A stretch of 11,728 nt of DNA. It comes from Euperipatoides rowelli (Eukaryota > Onychophora > Udeonychophora > Euonychophora > Peripatopsidae). Each line of letters begins with the position of its first letter. Position 1 is the stretch's first letter. Made by a program: the position numbers and the translations under genes. Below are positions 1 to 8,353 of this stretch, one piece after another. Location of the stretch: the NCBI GenBank assembly GCA_003024985.2, contig PXIH01S0009483.1; one strand, 5' to 3'. Under the pieces are notes generated by a model. It was not told the origin of the DNA, did no database searches, and was given only the letters and a program-made list of their open reading frames with translations.

Positions 1-120
1 AATATCGCAAACTATTGATTGTTGTAATAAAATTTAAAGAAAGGCATATAAAATATAAATACTCGTTGTTTAAATATTTTTGATTTATTTATTTAAAAAA
101 AATTCATGAGCTAAATAAAC

Positions 121-140
121 CGTCATAAAGAATTATGACG
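121..140. repeat. Perfect 8-bp hairpin next to a CRE-like octamer
   Basis: CGTCATAA at 121-128 pairs perfectly with TTATGACG at 133-140 across a 4-nt AGAA loop. The right arm overlaps TGACGTCA at 136-143, which is the full palindromic consensus of the cAMP response element bound by ATF/CREB-type bZIP proteins. Any regulatory role is inference: there is no recognised gene nearby, and one octamer match in 11.7 kb of both strands can be chance. Confidence 0.35.
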
Positions 141-508
141 TCACAGCAAAAGTTTCATTGATGAAAAACTAGCAGAACGTCAGAAGATGTAAGACCTGAA
201 AAGATGCCTTAGCCACTTGTATAGTTAATCACACGTACAAAAAACTAATTTCAATAATATTGGGGCTTAAAATTTAGTTTATAAAATTTGTATTTTATTA
301 ATCAAGAAAAGGAATCCACATCAATCAGGCGATTGTGTAAAAATATTCACAAACAGCAAACAAAATTTCAGGAAAGGAAAACTTGTTTTTTAAATGACAT
401 GAGAAGAAATTAACACTTATTGCCTAATATGTTATTTATATAAAAAGGTAAGAATAACTTACTAAAGTCATGTTAGATTATTTTCACCACCAGAGAAAGA
501 GTATAATG

Positions 509-534
509 TCCCAAAACATAACATAGTTTTGGGA
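509..534. repeat. Perfect 9-bp hairpin
   Basis: TCCCAAAAC at 509-517 is the exact reverse complement of GTTTTGGGA at 526-534, separated by the 8-nt loop ATAACATA. No run of T follows, no gene is adjacent, and the arms do not match the other elements in the window. Its function is unknown. Confidence 0.4.
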
Positions 535-748
535 TAAGAGAAAAGTAAGTTTGATTACTATTTATAAAATATTAACAAAAAATGCTGATTATTTTATATT
601 TAACATATTTAAGAGATTTCATGTTCAAGAATTAACTTACCAAGCAGTTATTTTACCAAAGAACTTTTTTTTCCTGAACATTTAAATATTTAACCTTCAA
701 TTGTAATTCAATACCAGTTTAATCTTTTAACTACTTCATACTTCTACT

Positions 749-812
749 ATGAAAAACACAGCGATCTCCGATCTCTGGAAGACATTTATCTACAAACTCA
801 AGTCTGCAGCCA
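749..812 (+). other. Candidate short coding exon with a GTAAGT donor (weak)
   Basis: From the ATG at 749 there are 21 open codons, followed by A and then GTAAGT at 813-818, a strong match to the eukaryotic 5' splice-site consensus. The predicted peptide (MKNTAISDLW, then KTFIYKLKSAA) has no family I recognise. The stretch is visibly richer in G+C than the surrounding DNA, which is the main reason for listing it. If real it would end in phase 1. An internal-exon reading starting after the AG at 760-761 is also possible, but the pyrimidine tract before it is poor. No partner exon was found in this window. It could equally be chance, or unrecognised 3' sequence of LINE-C. Confidence 0.15.
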
Positions 813-929
813 GTAAGTTTAAATGTTTATTTATTGTAGTTGTGGAAATATAGACATTTATTTTTTACTTTTATGTCCTTGATTTTTAATGTTTCATCAT
901 TTATATTGATTTACCCCTTATGTTCCCTT

Positions 930-1830
930 AATATTTTTGAATATTATATTGAGTGTTAGTAAAAGTCAGAAATTTTTTAGAGTTAACCCTCATATCACAT
1001 TTAAATGATTCACTATTGAGTTCATTAATAATAGATTATATTGAATTTGAATTATCCCTCTGGTCAGAAAAACATAAATAATAGAAAGGTCATCACAAAT
1101 TTAAAATGGTTTTGTATGTTGATAGCAATAGAATTTGTAGACAGCATGAAGATGATACCTCCAAGCACTGAACCTTGGAAGACACCGTTACGGTATTACA
1201 ATTATATTGAAATAAATGTGAAGAGTTAGGAATAGGCTACTAAGATTTGGGATCTATTGGACAAAAAGGAGGCCAACCATAAGATAATATTCAAGGAAAA
1301 TCCAAGATCTGTAATAACTTAAATGAATGTATTGTGATTGATATTGTCAAATTCTTTGATAACTATTGTATTATGCTTTATTATTTGGTGAGACAAGAGC
1401 TTGACAAAAATTGATGACTGTTCATAATAGGTAGTGAATAGAAGATTTTCCAGGAAGGTTACCAATTGTAGACAATCAATAATCCTAAAACATCAGGTTG
1501 AATTAAATTATAAATATGCCTTTTGGAAATCTTGGCAAATGAAGGAAGGATTGAAATTGGTCTCAAATCTCCAGGATTATAAACATTAAGTTTTTTAGGG
1601 ATGGGAACTAGGAATGCAGTTTTCCAAGTAAAAGGACAATAACATAGGTCAAAATATGATTTATTATAAGGAATATGGTGGGTTCAGATAGTTCTACTGT
1701 AAAAGTTTTAAGCAAAAAGTTTGGTATATGACTCATGGATGAAGCAGCAAAGGATTTAATACTACTAAGTTGATGAAAAAAATCAATATTGGTTGGTATG
1801 TGGAATAGGAACATTTGGTAGATCTGATGG
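930..1830 (-). pseudogene. LINE-C reverse transcriptase, decayed
   Basis: In minus-strand order this holds: an N-terminal RT block (LSSIKSFAASSMSHIPNFLL, about 1795-1715); W-K-T-A-F-L-V-P-I-P-K-K just upstream of RPISILP...AKISKR (1518-1635); motif A as EFDNINH (1331-1354, expected D-x-x-K-A-F-D-x-I-N-H); a block reading LGFSLNIILWLASFLSNRSQ; motif B as GVFQGSVLGG (1157-1186); motif C; and an N-S-K-K motif-D-like block near 970-990. The catalytic DD pair is still encoded at 1089-1094, but only in a shifted frame: one nucleotide appears to be missing just before it, so the straight reading gives FVMT. The pair-to-motif-D distance (34 codons) is normal for this group. Several stops and frameshifts make it non-functional. 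Motif order and spacing make RT identity firm; the exact clade is less sure. Confidence 0.82.
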
Positions 1831-1847
1831 TAAATTTATGGAAGATA
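1831..1847 (+). repeat. Left target-site duplication of LINE-A
   Basis: TAAATTTATGGAAGATA here is repeated at 6822-6837 as the same word minus one G. The copies lie exactly at the left edge of LINE-A and directly after its A-rich 3' end, as target-primed reverse transcription produces. This copy keeps the LINE-C frame open across the junction, so it is probably the ancestral form. Confidence 0.85.
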
Positions 1848-2085
1848 ATTTGATGTTACACCTATCTGTTAGTTATGCATGCTCTTGATTGTCTTCCATC
1901 GAATTTTATTTAATAGTAATTTTGAATTTAGTTTTGGAAATTTGTTTATATGAGGAAAGGTCAGGAATTTGATAGTGGATATGTAAAAACAGTAGTTATT
2001 TATTGCAATTTTAATATTTTATTATTTACGTTGTGGGGTGTATCACACCTATTGGATTACTATAACCAGAACTACTAAAGCTTAA
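1848..2085 (+). other. LINE-A 5' UTR
   Basis: This stretch lies between the left target-site duplication and the first readable part of ORF1. It has no protein motif. An internal promoter is expected here in a full-length LINE of this kind, but I see no defined element to mark. The ORF1 boundary at about 2085 is approximate. Confidence 0.5.
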
Positions 2086-3057
2086 TATTACACAGCTTTG
2101 TGTTCAAGCCATACTTGTTGTAATTGCCTTGCAATACTTTATGCAAAATATGGATTCCAAACAGTATAATGCTTGGTAAGTCATAATTTGGAAATAATAT
2201 TGAACAAATTTGCAGCGTCTTAGCCTGTTAATAACATCAACTTCTAATGTTTTTATCATTGTGGATGGTAACTTCAAATCACAGCAATTTACTTTTAGAT
2301 GCCTGATAGTAGTATTGGACACTTTTGGGCTGTTAAAGGAACTGGAAGAATAAACCAAGATAAATTATCAGGCTTACTACTTCATTGCATTTAAATCGGA
2401 GGAAGCGTTGGAAAAACTTAAGTAGGTATTTACTAAAGTTGGTGATATGTTTGGGCTATATGCAGTCTCTGGCAAATATAGGGAAGTTTTCCATTGGATT
2501 CCAGGGCAGCTTATTGTGTTGGGGGAATTGATTTATTACAAGATTGTGGAACTGTAATTGCTATGAAGCCAACTATTAAAAGAATTGATGAGGAAGCATT
2601 TATCACTACCATCCCTGTGAGGGTTATGTTTTTACTTAAAGATAATGGTGATAAGAATTCTACTCCATATCTTTTAAGGTCTAAAACGAACTTAAATGGC
2701 TGGGTCAGTCTGTTCAGTAGGCCATTATAGGTAGGCCATTAGCAAGTTTCCATTGCAAAGACACCCATACCATTCGTGAATTTACCTTTAAATGGTGTGC
2801 CCCTGTTGCTCTCTGCAGGAGAGGGGGGCTCACACTTATGTTTTATATCCTACAGTCAGATAGTGAGTGGTTGTAAGAAGGAAGCATTGCAGGAGGATAG
2901 GTCTCAACAAGAGGATGAAGGTCTGTGTGCTGCTGTCAATCTGTTAAAGACTGATAAACATGACCTTCATAATAATCATGATCTGCCTCAGGGGTCATTA
3001 CAGGAGATTGATTTGTTTTCATTGGATAGTGTTAACAGCTCCTTACCAGAGGTTTAG
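2086..3057 (+). pseudogene. LINE-A ORF1 (RNA-binding protein), decayed
   Basis: ORF1 of Tx1/L1-like LINEs encodes an RNA-binding chaperone. Readable pieces are an RRM-like stretch YYFIAFKSEEALEKL at 2375-2419, an open block from 2494 to 2727 (including IKRIDEEAFITTIPVRVMFL), a zinc-knuckle remnant at about 2790-2840, and a final open block to the TAG at 3055-3057. The knuckle reads best in a shifted frame as C-P-C-C-S-L-Q-E-R-G-A-H-T-Y-V-L-Y-P. That fits a degraded C-x2-C-x4-H-x4-C in which the last Cys has become Tyr (TGT to TAT). A 14-bp tandem duplication at 2717-2744 adds a stop and a frameshift. At least three frame changes are needed. ORF1 identity is inferred from position and these motifs; no full-length match is possible by eye. 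Confidence 0.55.
2717..2744 (+). repeat. 14-bp tandem duplication inside ORF1
   Basis: GTAGGCCATTA occurs at 2717-2727 and again at 2731-2741, a 14-bp period. Because 14 is not a multiple of three, the duplication shifts the ORF1 frame and places a TAG at 2728-2730. It looks like a post-insertion replication slip. Confidence 0.6.
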
Positions 3058-3382
3058 CGCTGACATGGAGGTACAGTATAATTTAAAGAAGGACTCAGAG
3101 AATTCATGTCTGGGGAAGTCGAGAAACTAATAGAAAATAATTAGAAAATCTATTGTGTTAGTAACAAATTATATGTTTTTGGGATACTTATTTGTGTTAT
3201 GTTTTGTTATGCATTGGTGCTAATGGAGTACTTAGTATCTGTTGGTACACTGCTTTTGAGTATGGGCATGGTACCAATAATTTTATGCAGTATATGGCTA
3301 TTTTTTTATTTTTTTACAGAGTACTTTTTTTTCTCTTACTGGCAGTCTTGGATTATGAGGACGCAGGGTATGAAAATTAGTT
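3058..3382 (+). other. LINE-A segment between ORF1 and ORF2
   Basis: This is about 325 bp between the last ORF1 stop and the most plausible ORF2 start (ATG at 3383, reading MASKYQV). It is T-rich. Two overlapping open frames at 3192-3393 translate into very hydrophobic peptides, but these look like a by-product of the T-rich composition. Part of it may be the true C-terminus of ORF1 in another frame. Confidence 0.4.
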
Positions 3383-3422
3383 ATGGCCAGTAAGTATCAG
3401 GTCTAGCTATTTTTTATTGGGA

Positions 3423-4070
3423 GTTCATTCCTTAAACGTGCAGGGTATCAACACTTATAGTAAAAGGAGATGACTGCTAGAGCATTTAGTAGCAAATGAT
3501 GTGGACATTTGCATGATACATGAGTCAAATATTAGGCCAGGGCAGGGAGGGGGTGTCAATCTTGAAATGTTTGGAAAATATTACCATTACTTTCAAGGGA
3601 ACGCATTAAGATCTAGTTTGGAGGTTATAGTGTTTATTGCTAAGTCTCTGGGTGTTTTTGATATAAAAATTATAAAAACACATTCCTTAATTGTCTCATT
3701 TAATTTTTTTGGGGGGTAGGGGTATGTTCTTATGAATTTCCATGGGTTGCATGGTAGGGCATCCATCAGATTGCTCTTTTGGGAAGCCATTTCTTTTTTG
3801 CCGGTCAGATATGATACTCTTATAGTGGAGGAGGGGGTGCTTTAACCATTGTCTATTGATTCAGGATCAAATTTTGGGGGAATCTGTGTCTGCTCTACAG
3901 TTAGTGAACATGGCCTTTATTACAGGCAAGGATTCTTTACCCATACACTTCTCTGGGACATCAAATGTCCTGTATTATATTTTTGTAACAAGGAATGTGT
4001 TTTCATGTTGTGAACTAAATATTAGGCCTTTGACATTCACTGACCATGCTGTTCTTATGGTTAAATTTGC
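3423..4070 (+). pseudogene. LINE-A apurinic-type endonuclease domain
   Basis: This domain nicks the target DNA that primes reverse transcription. Frame 3 from 3423 reads V-H-S-L-N-V-Q-G-I-N-T-Y-S-K-R-R, a TGA at 3471, then LLEHLVANDVDICMIHES, with the catalytic Glu of the usual Q/H-E-T present as HES. The frame crosses a TAG at 3717. The G-D-F-N motif survives only in a shifted frame as G-C-F-N near 3835-3850. The closing S-D-H triad reads T-D-H at 4039-4047 (RPLTFTDHAVLMVKF), preceded by the Y-I-F-V strand. The order E, DFN, SDH matches the exonuclease-endonuclease-phosphatase fold used by APE-type LINEs. Confidence 0.82.
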
Positions 4071-4949
4071 ACATACTATTGGGGTGGGGGTGCCCCTATA
4101 TGCTATTAAGCAAAGACACCCATTTATGCCTGACTCATATTCCTTTGGTTATATTTTTTTCCCTTGGTTTACATTCATGCAAATAATTTATTATTTAAGA
4201 ATTTTACTGTCAAAAATTATTATGCTTTTAAAAGAGTTTTCACACAAAACTTAATATTTCAGAATGACTATAACAAGGGACAGTTAAATGAGCAAATGAA
4301 CAATTTGAAAAATGCAATAAACAGTATAAGTGATATTTCTGCCACCGATGTCCCATACTATAAGAAGTGTGTCAGGCAATATGATAGAAGAGATTGGGAA
4401 GCCTCACAGCATTTAATTTTGAAGAAAAGCATCATGCCAAATAGAGGAGAGATATCTAGTTTGTTAACTTTAGTACACTTTAAAAAGCATTTTGGGCTGC
4501 CTCTGAACTATATTTTTGATGGCAGGAGAATTTGAAGGGAATGGCCTGGTTAATGACTTGTATGGGCACTATTTGAGGGTATTTGATTCACGGAGGGAAG
4601 TAGATGATGCATTTGCACAACTTTTGAGTTTTGATATTGATGACTCTGCTGAAAACAACTTTGTTATCACTATGCATGATTTGGAGGGGCTGTTAGGCAA
4701 TCAAATGGTCATAGCTCCCCAGGATCTGATCTGGTGACTAAGAAATTTTTTATTATAATCTCTCACATTCTGGGCATACAGGTGTTGAATTTATTTAATA
4801 TTTGGATTCAGTATCCCTTTATATATCAACATCTGATCCATTCCTACATGATATTTTTTAGAAAGAATAACTATGATCAGGGTTTCCCATTGGATATTAA
4901 GGTCCTAAAGCCTTTGAACGTCCAGAATTTTGACAAGATTTTTGACGTA

Positions 4950-5560
4950 TTTAAATAACAAGATCACACCATTATTAATACAGCTTCTATCACCCTATTA
5001 TTTTGCATTAAAAACTTGTAGTATAATGTCCCCTTATTAATTTTACAACAAACTATACAATATGTTAAAGATCATAGGGTGCAAGATTGTGTTGTCATCT
5101 TTTTAGATATTCATAAGGCTTTTGACTTTGTTAATCATTTGTATCTGGCTTTGGCTATCTTACGTGTGTTTGGCCACTCCAACCTTGCTAGGATTTGTGT
5201 CACTACTGCTTCAATAAATTTTTGAGTATAAAGTTTAAAGGGAAATTGTTCTATAACCTGCAAATTAGGAGGGGTATCACCCAGGGACCTCCCTAAGCAC
5301 AAACCTATTTGCCCTTTATTTTGATGACATTGTTAAAAAGATAAATCAATTAGACATGGGCATATACTTTCCTGCTTTTAGGTCAAAGATATCAGCATTT
5401 ACATATGTCAATGATTTGACAGTCATTGTAAGGGGTAGGGAAAACATACAAGTGGGTATTTGACATTCTTGATCAATTTGCCCACACTACTGGTTCCATT
5501 TTCAATTATCATAAGACTTTTGTGTGGTCTCCATTTAGGGGGCACATGAATCCTAGGTAT
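4950..5560 (+). pseudogene. LINE-A reverse transcriptase palm
   Basis: Motif A reads VVIFLDIHKAFDFVNH with the D-x-x-K-A-F-D core at 5106-5126 (frame 3). Motif B reads I-R-R-G-I-T-Q-G-P-P at 5264-5293 and then hits TAA in frame 2; the continuation L-S-T-N-L-F-A-L-Y-F-D-D is in frame 1. Motif C is YVND at 5404-5415 instead of Y/F-A-D-D: the first catalytic Asp has become Asn, so catalysis is lost even apart from the frameshifts. Motif D follows as TTGSIFNYHKTFVW (about 5489-5530). The motifs are in normal order and spacing. Confidence 0.85.
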
Positions 5561-6671
5561 AATAGGGTGGTCATGGGAAGATTATTGGGCTTGCCTTACA
5601 CATTCATGGGTGTGGTGTTCAGACAAGACACACATTGCAGAATGAGATACAGAGGAATATGCAAATAATATACCTATGACTGTGGCACATCGTTATCTGT
5701 CAATACTCACAAAGATTAAAATTATAAATGTATACATATTTCCCAAATTATATTACTATATACCACATGTCAAGTTCAATCAGGCATTTGTTAATAGATT
5801 ATATAGTATAGCTAATAGGATTCTCTGGGGATCGTGTTTGGTACCGATCTCAAGGAAGACACTATCCTTAGCACTAGGCCTATTTATGATTAATATCATC
5901 TCAAATATGATAATGCCAACTGTTTTGCCACATACATCACATATGTGCAGGGGGTTGACACTTTACAGGAGGTCATGCCGACTGACACTCCTCCACCGAT
6001 TCCTTTTGATTTTCCTTTACTTGGCAGGTTGAGGGTTGTCTATCAAGAAATGATGGATGATCTTAATGTAACTATGTATGACAAGTTTAAATATAAGGCT
6101 TATATCAATATGTTGTATAATGAAGTCATGCCCTTATTGCTGGTAAGGCTTATACATCCTAGTCCAAAGATTTTGAAGAATTGTTATGCAGTCCCTAACC
6201 TTGTTAACTTTCTATATAGATTGTTTCATGCATCTTTTTTCACTCGACAGTGTCTTGTGCTAATGTTTCACTTTGATATGCCCGTTAACAGCCCTTTCTC
6301 TAATTATGGACAGCATTGACCATCTGCTGTTTGAGTGTAGATATTTCAACAACCTACTGGGAAGATTTTTTTTTTGCATTTGCTGATGCCAACTTATATG
6401 TATACTATAGCCTATGCACTTTTTTGGTGCAGCATAAACATTTATTTCTGTTTGTCCTGTTTATATTTTTTATGTGGAAAGTGCAAAATCTGTGCATTTT
6501 CAGTGATATGTATAGGCTATGCATCCCTGGACGCATTTTCAGGTGCAGATGTCTCAGTTGGCTCTGCAGGATTATAGTTTACTTCCATTCAATGTGTTTG
6601 AAAATAAATGGATGAACAAATATGTCATAAAATACAATGATACATTTTTGAGGTATCTGGTGGAGGTATAA

Positions 6672-6821
6672 GTTTTTTTGTTTATATCTGACAGTTTTTT
6701 ATGTATATTTTCATTCCTGTTCTGGTACTCAGTGTGGTAGGGTACCTGCACATATGTGTGTCTTTTGTATCTGTATGTTGATTTGAGATGAATAAAGAAG
6801 GACAATCCCTTTACAAAAAAA
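6672..6821 (+). other. LINE-A 3' UTR with poly(A) signal and A-rich tail
   Basis: 150 bp follow the ORF2 stop. AATAAA lies at 6791-6796, and the element ends in TTACAAAAAAATAAA directly before the right target-site duplication. A short A-rich tail rather than a long pure poly(A) is compatible with an old insertion. Confidence 0.75.
6791..6796 (+). promoter_or_regulatory. Polyadenylation signal AATAAA of LINE-A
   Basis: A canonical hexamer 25 bp before the end of the element and 120 bp after the ORF2 stop, the expected place for 3'-end formation of the LINE transcript. Confidence 0.65.
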
Positions 6822-6837
6822 TAAATTTATGAAGATA
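6822..6837 (+). repeat. Right target-site duplication of LINE-A
   Basis: TAAATTTATGAAGATA equals the left copy at 1831-1847 except for one missing G. It follows the A-rich tail directly. To its right the minus strand resumes the LINE-C reading frame. Confidence 0.85.
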
Positions 6838-7900
6838 TACAAGGATGAATATTAGACAAACACTCAAAGAAATTACTTATCTCATTAAAAGTTTTAAGTT
6901 GGGATTTGTTAGGAAAATTAATTGTATTTTTCTTTTTAGAATGCCAACTGAATCTTTTAAAATTTTTAAATAGTTTGCTGAGCCATTTTTTTTATAATGT
7001 TTAATTTAATTTATTTTTAAAATCTTTGTTTTTTGCTAAATATATTTCTTTTTTTATTGAAAGAGAAAGGTCTCACTTTCTCTAATTTGACCTCTAGAAA
7101 AGCATTTGTTTCTTCTTTTAATAAGGCACTTTATATTAGAATTAAACCAGGTTTTATCTGATGATATTAATGATTTATTGTCCAAAGGGAAACAGGATTC
7201 ATATAAAACTTGAATGCGTTATCGAAATAGGAAATAAGTTAGCTGAATCTAAATTATAGTGAGCATAGAGTAAAGACCAAGTAAAGACAATCTAAGTAGA
7301 AATAATATTTCCAAAGCATTAATGTTAGATTCTCTTAGGTCTGAATGAAAAACAAGTAGGCCTATTTTGAAAAGGTATTTGTTGTTCTTGAAAATTGGAA
7401 CAAGCGTATTAACATTATGATCAGATCCAGGTATTGAAAGCAAAACTGAAGAAGAGTAGGAAATAGAACCTTTATAATAGAATTTATCCAAAATGTTATC
7501 ACCTCTTGTAGGAGCCTTGACCAATTGATGAAAGAAGGAAATATTAAATGTCTGTCCAATTTTTAGATCGCTAAAGTCTCCTATAACAAATATACAGCCA
7601 AGCTGATTTTTTATTAGCAATTGATCTATTTTCATGATAAAAATTTAATAGCTCAAGTTTGCTGATATTATTTGGAGGTGAATACAATCCCAGAATGGAA
7701 AACATCTGAAGATGGAAATTCAACTGACATTAAAGATAAGTGATTGGCTAAATATATAGACACACCACCACCTCTTAATTTAGCTTTATTATTGTGAAAT
7801 CGATTAATGGCTTTGGAACCTTCAATTTCAAAGGCCAAGACATTTTATTAGTTTATTATGATTGACTTTTATCTTACGAAATTGATTAAAATATGTGCTT
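6838..7900 (-). pseudogene. LINE-C endonuclease and linker, decayed
   Basis: Minus strand, 5' to 3'. A stretch reading GSKAINRFHNNKAKLRGGGV and then SIYLANHLSL (about 7825-7735) matches the R-G-G-G-V-x-I-Y strand of APE-type endonucleases. YSPPNNISKLELLNFYHENR (about 7690-7630) follows. Then comes an open block 7635-7249 with GDFS (7570-7581, expected G-D-F-N), HQLVKAPTRGDNILDKFYY, and GSDHN with the S-D-H at 7417-7425. The linker contains SDKTWFNSNIKCLIKRRNKC near 7170-7095, the K-P-W segment common in CR1/L2-like elements, and ends with FNEISNFFECLSNIHP next to the LINE-A duplication. The N-terminal part with the catalytic Glu was not found with confidence. The PTRG-x4-LD and SDHN signatures place it in the CR1/L2/Rex1 group. 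Confidence 0.82.
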
Positions 7901-8353
7901 ACTTGGCTTTACAATTCATTCTTTGAATGTTTCTTTGAGCTTGATCCAGCTTATGGTTGAATTATTTGAATAAGCAGAGATGAAATAACAGTTCAGTTGC
8001 TGGTAAGTCCAAGTGTAATTATTTGCATATCTCATTGAGAAATGCAGATGTATAAAATTTTTAAATCCAGTGAATCAAAAGCGATCACACAAACACAAAT
8101 AAAAACGGCATGTATGTAATGAAGAACTGGGAACGAATAGAAAAAACAAAAGACATAGTCTCTATAAAAGTAGTATACCTATCCAATAATGGATCACAAA
8201 GCTAATAAGAAGTAGATTAAACTTTAAAAAAAAATAAGAAAAGTAAAATGTCTTATTTTACAGAAACAATAACAGCACACATGCAGTACAAAGAGTCATT
8301 ACTTTAATTAGGATTAGAGTTAAATATTTCATTAAAACCATGGTACAAAAACT
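7901..8353. other. Unassigned DNA between two divergent LINEs
   Basis: LINE-C (minus) and LINE-B (plus) point away from each other from this stretch. It should contain the 5' part of LINE-C, any 5' part of LINE-B and possibly host DNA between them, but no protein motif can be read on either strand. A TATAAAAG word at 8163-8170 and an A-run at 8225-8233 were seen; neither has a transcript to support it. Confidence 0.4.

Larger units (their letters stand above)
1..930. other. AT-rich flank, nothing recognised
   Basis: No reading frame of useful length and no recognisable protein motif is seen on either strand here. The 3' portion of the minus-strand LINE-C (RT thumb, C-terminus and 3' UTR) would be expected to extend into this stretch from the right, but I could not recognise it below about 930. 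It is either too decayed or truncated. Two small perfect hairpins (121-140 and 509-534) and one weak exon candidate (749-812) are listed separately. Confidence 0.5.
3383..6671 (+). pseudogene. LINE-A ORF2 (endonuclease-reverse transcriptase), decayed
   Basis: About 1,090 codons, the right size for a Tx1/L1-like ORF2. It begins near the ATG at 3383, and the last stop-free stretch (about 6540-6668, ending YNDTFLRYLVEV) closes at TAA 6669-6671. Domain order is endonuclease (3423-4070), linker (4164-4940), RT palm (about 4950-5560), thumb (5676-5860), a second linker with M-P-T-D-T-P-P-P, and a C-terminal D-S-I-D-H-L-L-F-E-C block (6309-6338). That last block resembles the Cys/His motif closing L1/Tx1/R2-type proteins, but the Cys expected just before it now reads Ser (NSPFS). 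Reading requires all three frames in alternation, so no functional protein is made. Confidence 0.85.
1848..6821 (+). mobile_element. LINE-A: near full-length Tx1/L1-like LINE
   Basis: This is a 4,974-bp plus-strand non-LTR retrotransposon bounded by a 17/16-bp target-site duplication. In order it has a 5' UTR (1848 to about 2085), ORF1 with an RRM-like patch and a zinc-knuckle remnant, ORF2 with endonuclease, RT, thumb and a C-terminal Cys/His motif (about 3383-6671), a 150-bp 3' UTR with AATAAA at 6791-6796, and a short A-rich tail. The endonuclease opening S-L-N-V-Q-G-I-N and the RT region (D-x-H-K-A-F-D-F-V-N-H, then R-R-G-I-T-Q-G-P-P) resemble the Tx1 branch of the L1 group. All domains carry frameshifts and stops, so it is a fossil. 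It lies inside LINE-C. Confidence 0.85.
930..7900 (-). mobile_element. LINE-C: CR1/L2/Rex1-like LINE, split by LINE-A
   Basis: This is one minus-strand non-LTR retrotransposon in two pieces. The right piece (about 7900 down to 6838) carries the apurinic-type endonuclease and the linker; the left piece (1830 down to about 930) carries the RT. LINE-A and one copy of its target-site duplication (TSD) separate them. Reading across the healed junction on the minus strand, through the 17-nt TSD copy, gives an open frame from KTFNEISNFFEC through NIHP to SINLPSDLPN, then a frameshift and the RT start. The family is inferred from the PTRG-x4-LD and GSDHN endonuclease motifs and the RPISILP and QGSVLG RT motifs. 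Both true ends are unrecognised: the 5' end lies somewhere at or beyond 7900 and the 3' end at or below 930. Confidence 0.8.

Noticed and set aside
1041-1229. Plus-strand 62-codon open frame
   Set aside because: It lies antisense to LINE-C RT motifs B and C, which are clearly read on the minus strand, so it is a shadow.
2104-2358. Minus-strand 84-codon open frame
   Set aside because: It is antisense to the 5' part of LINE-A ORF1, and its translation shows no recognisable motif.
3192-3393. Two overlapping open frames giving very hydrophobic, Phe/Tyr/Leu-rich peptides (possible membrane protein)
   Set aside because: They lie in a T-rich stretch between ORF1 and ORF2 of LINE-A, and T-rich codons give Phe and Leu by composition. 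There is no start context, family match or conserved pattern.
6316-6615. Cys-rich open frames over the end of LINE-A ORF2 as a possible secreted Cys-rich peptide
   Set aside because: The conserved D-S-I-D-H-L-L-F-E-C and C-terminal ORF2 readings lie in another frame through the same bases, so the Cys-rich frames are out-of-frame shadows.
6572-6805. Minus-strand open frame over the LINE-A 3' end
   Set aside because: It runs across the LINE-A C-terminal code and 3' UTR in antisense; no motif supports it.
8163-8170. TATAAAAG as a promoter TATA box
   Set aside because: A single short match in AT-rich DNA, with no downstream start site or host gene to support it.
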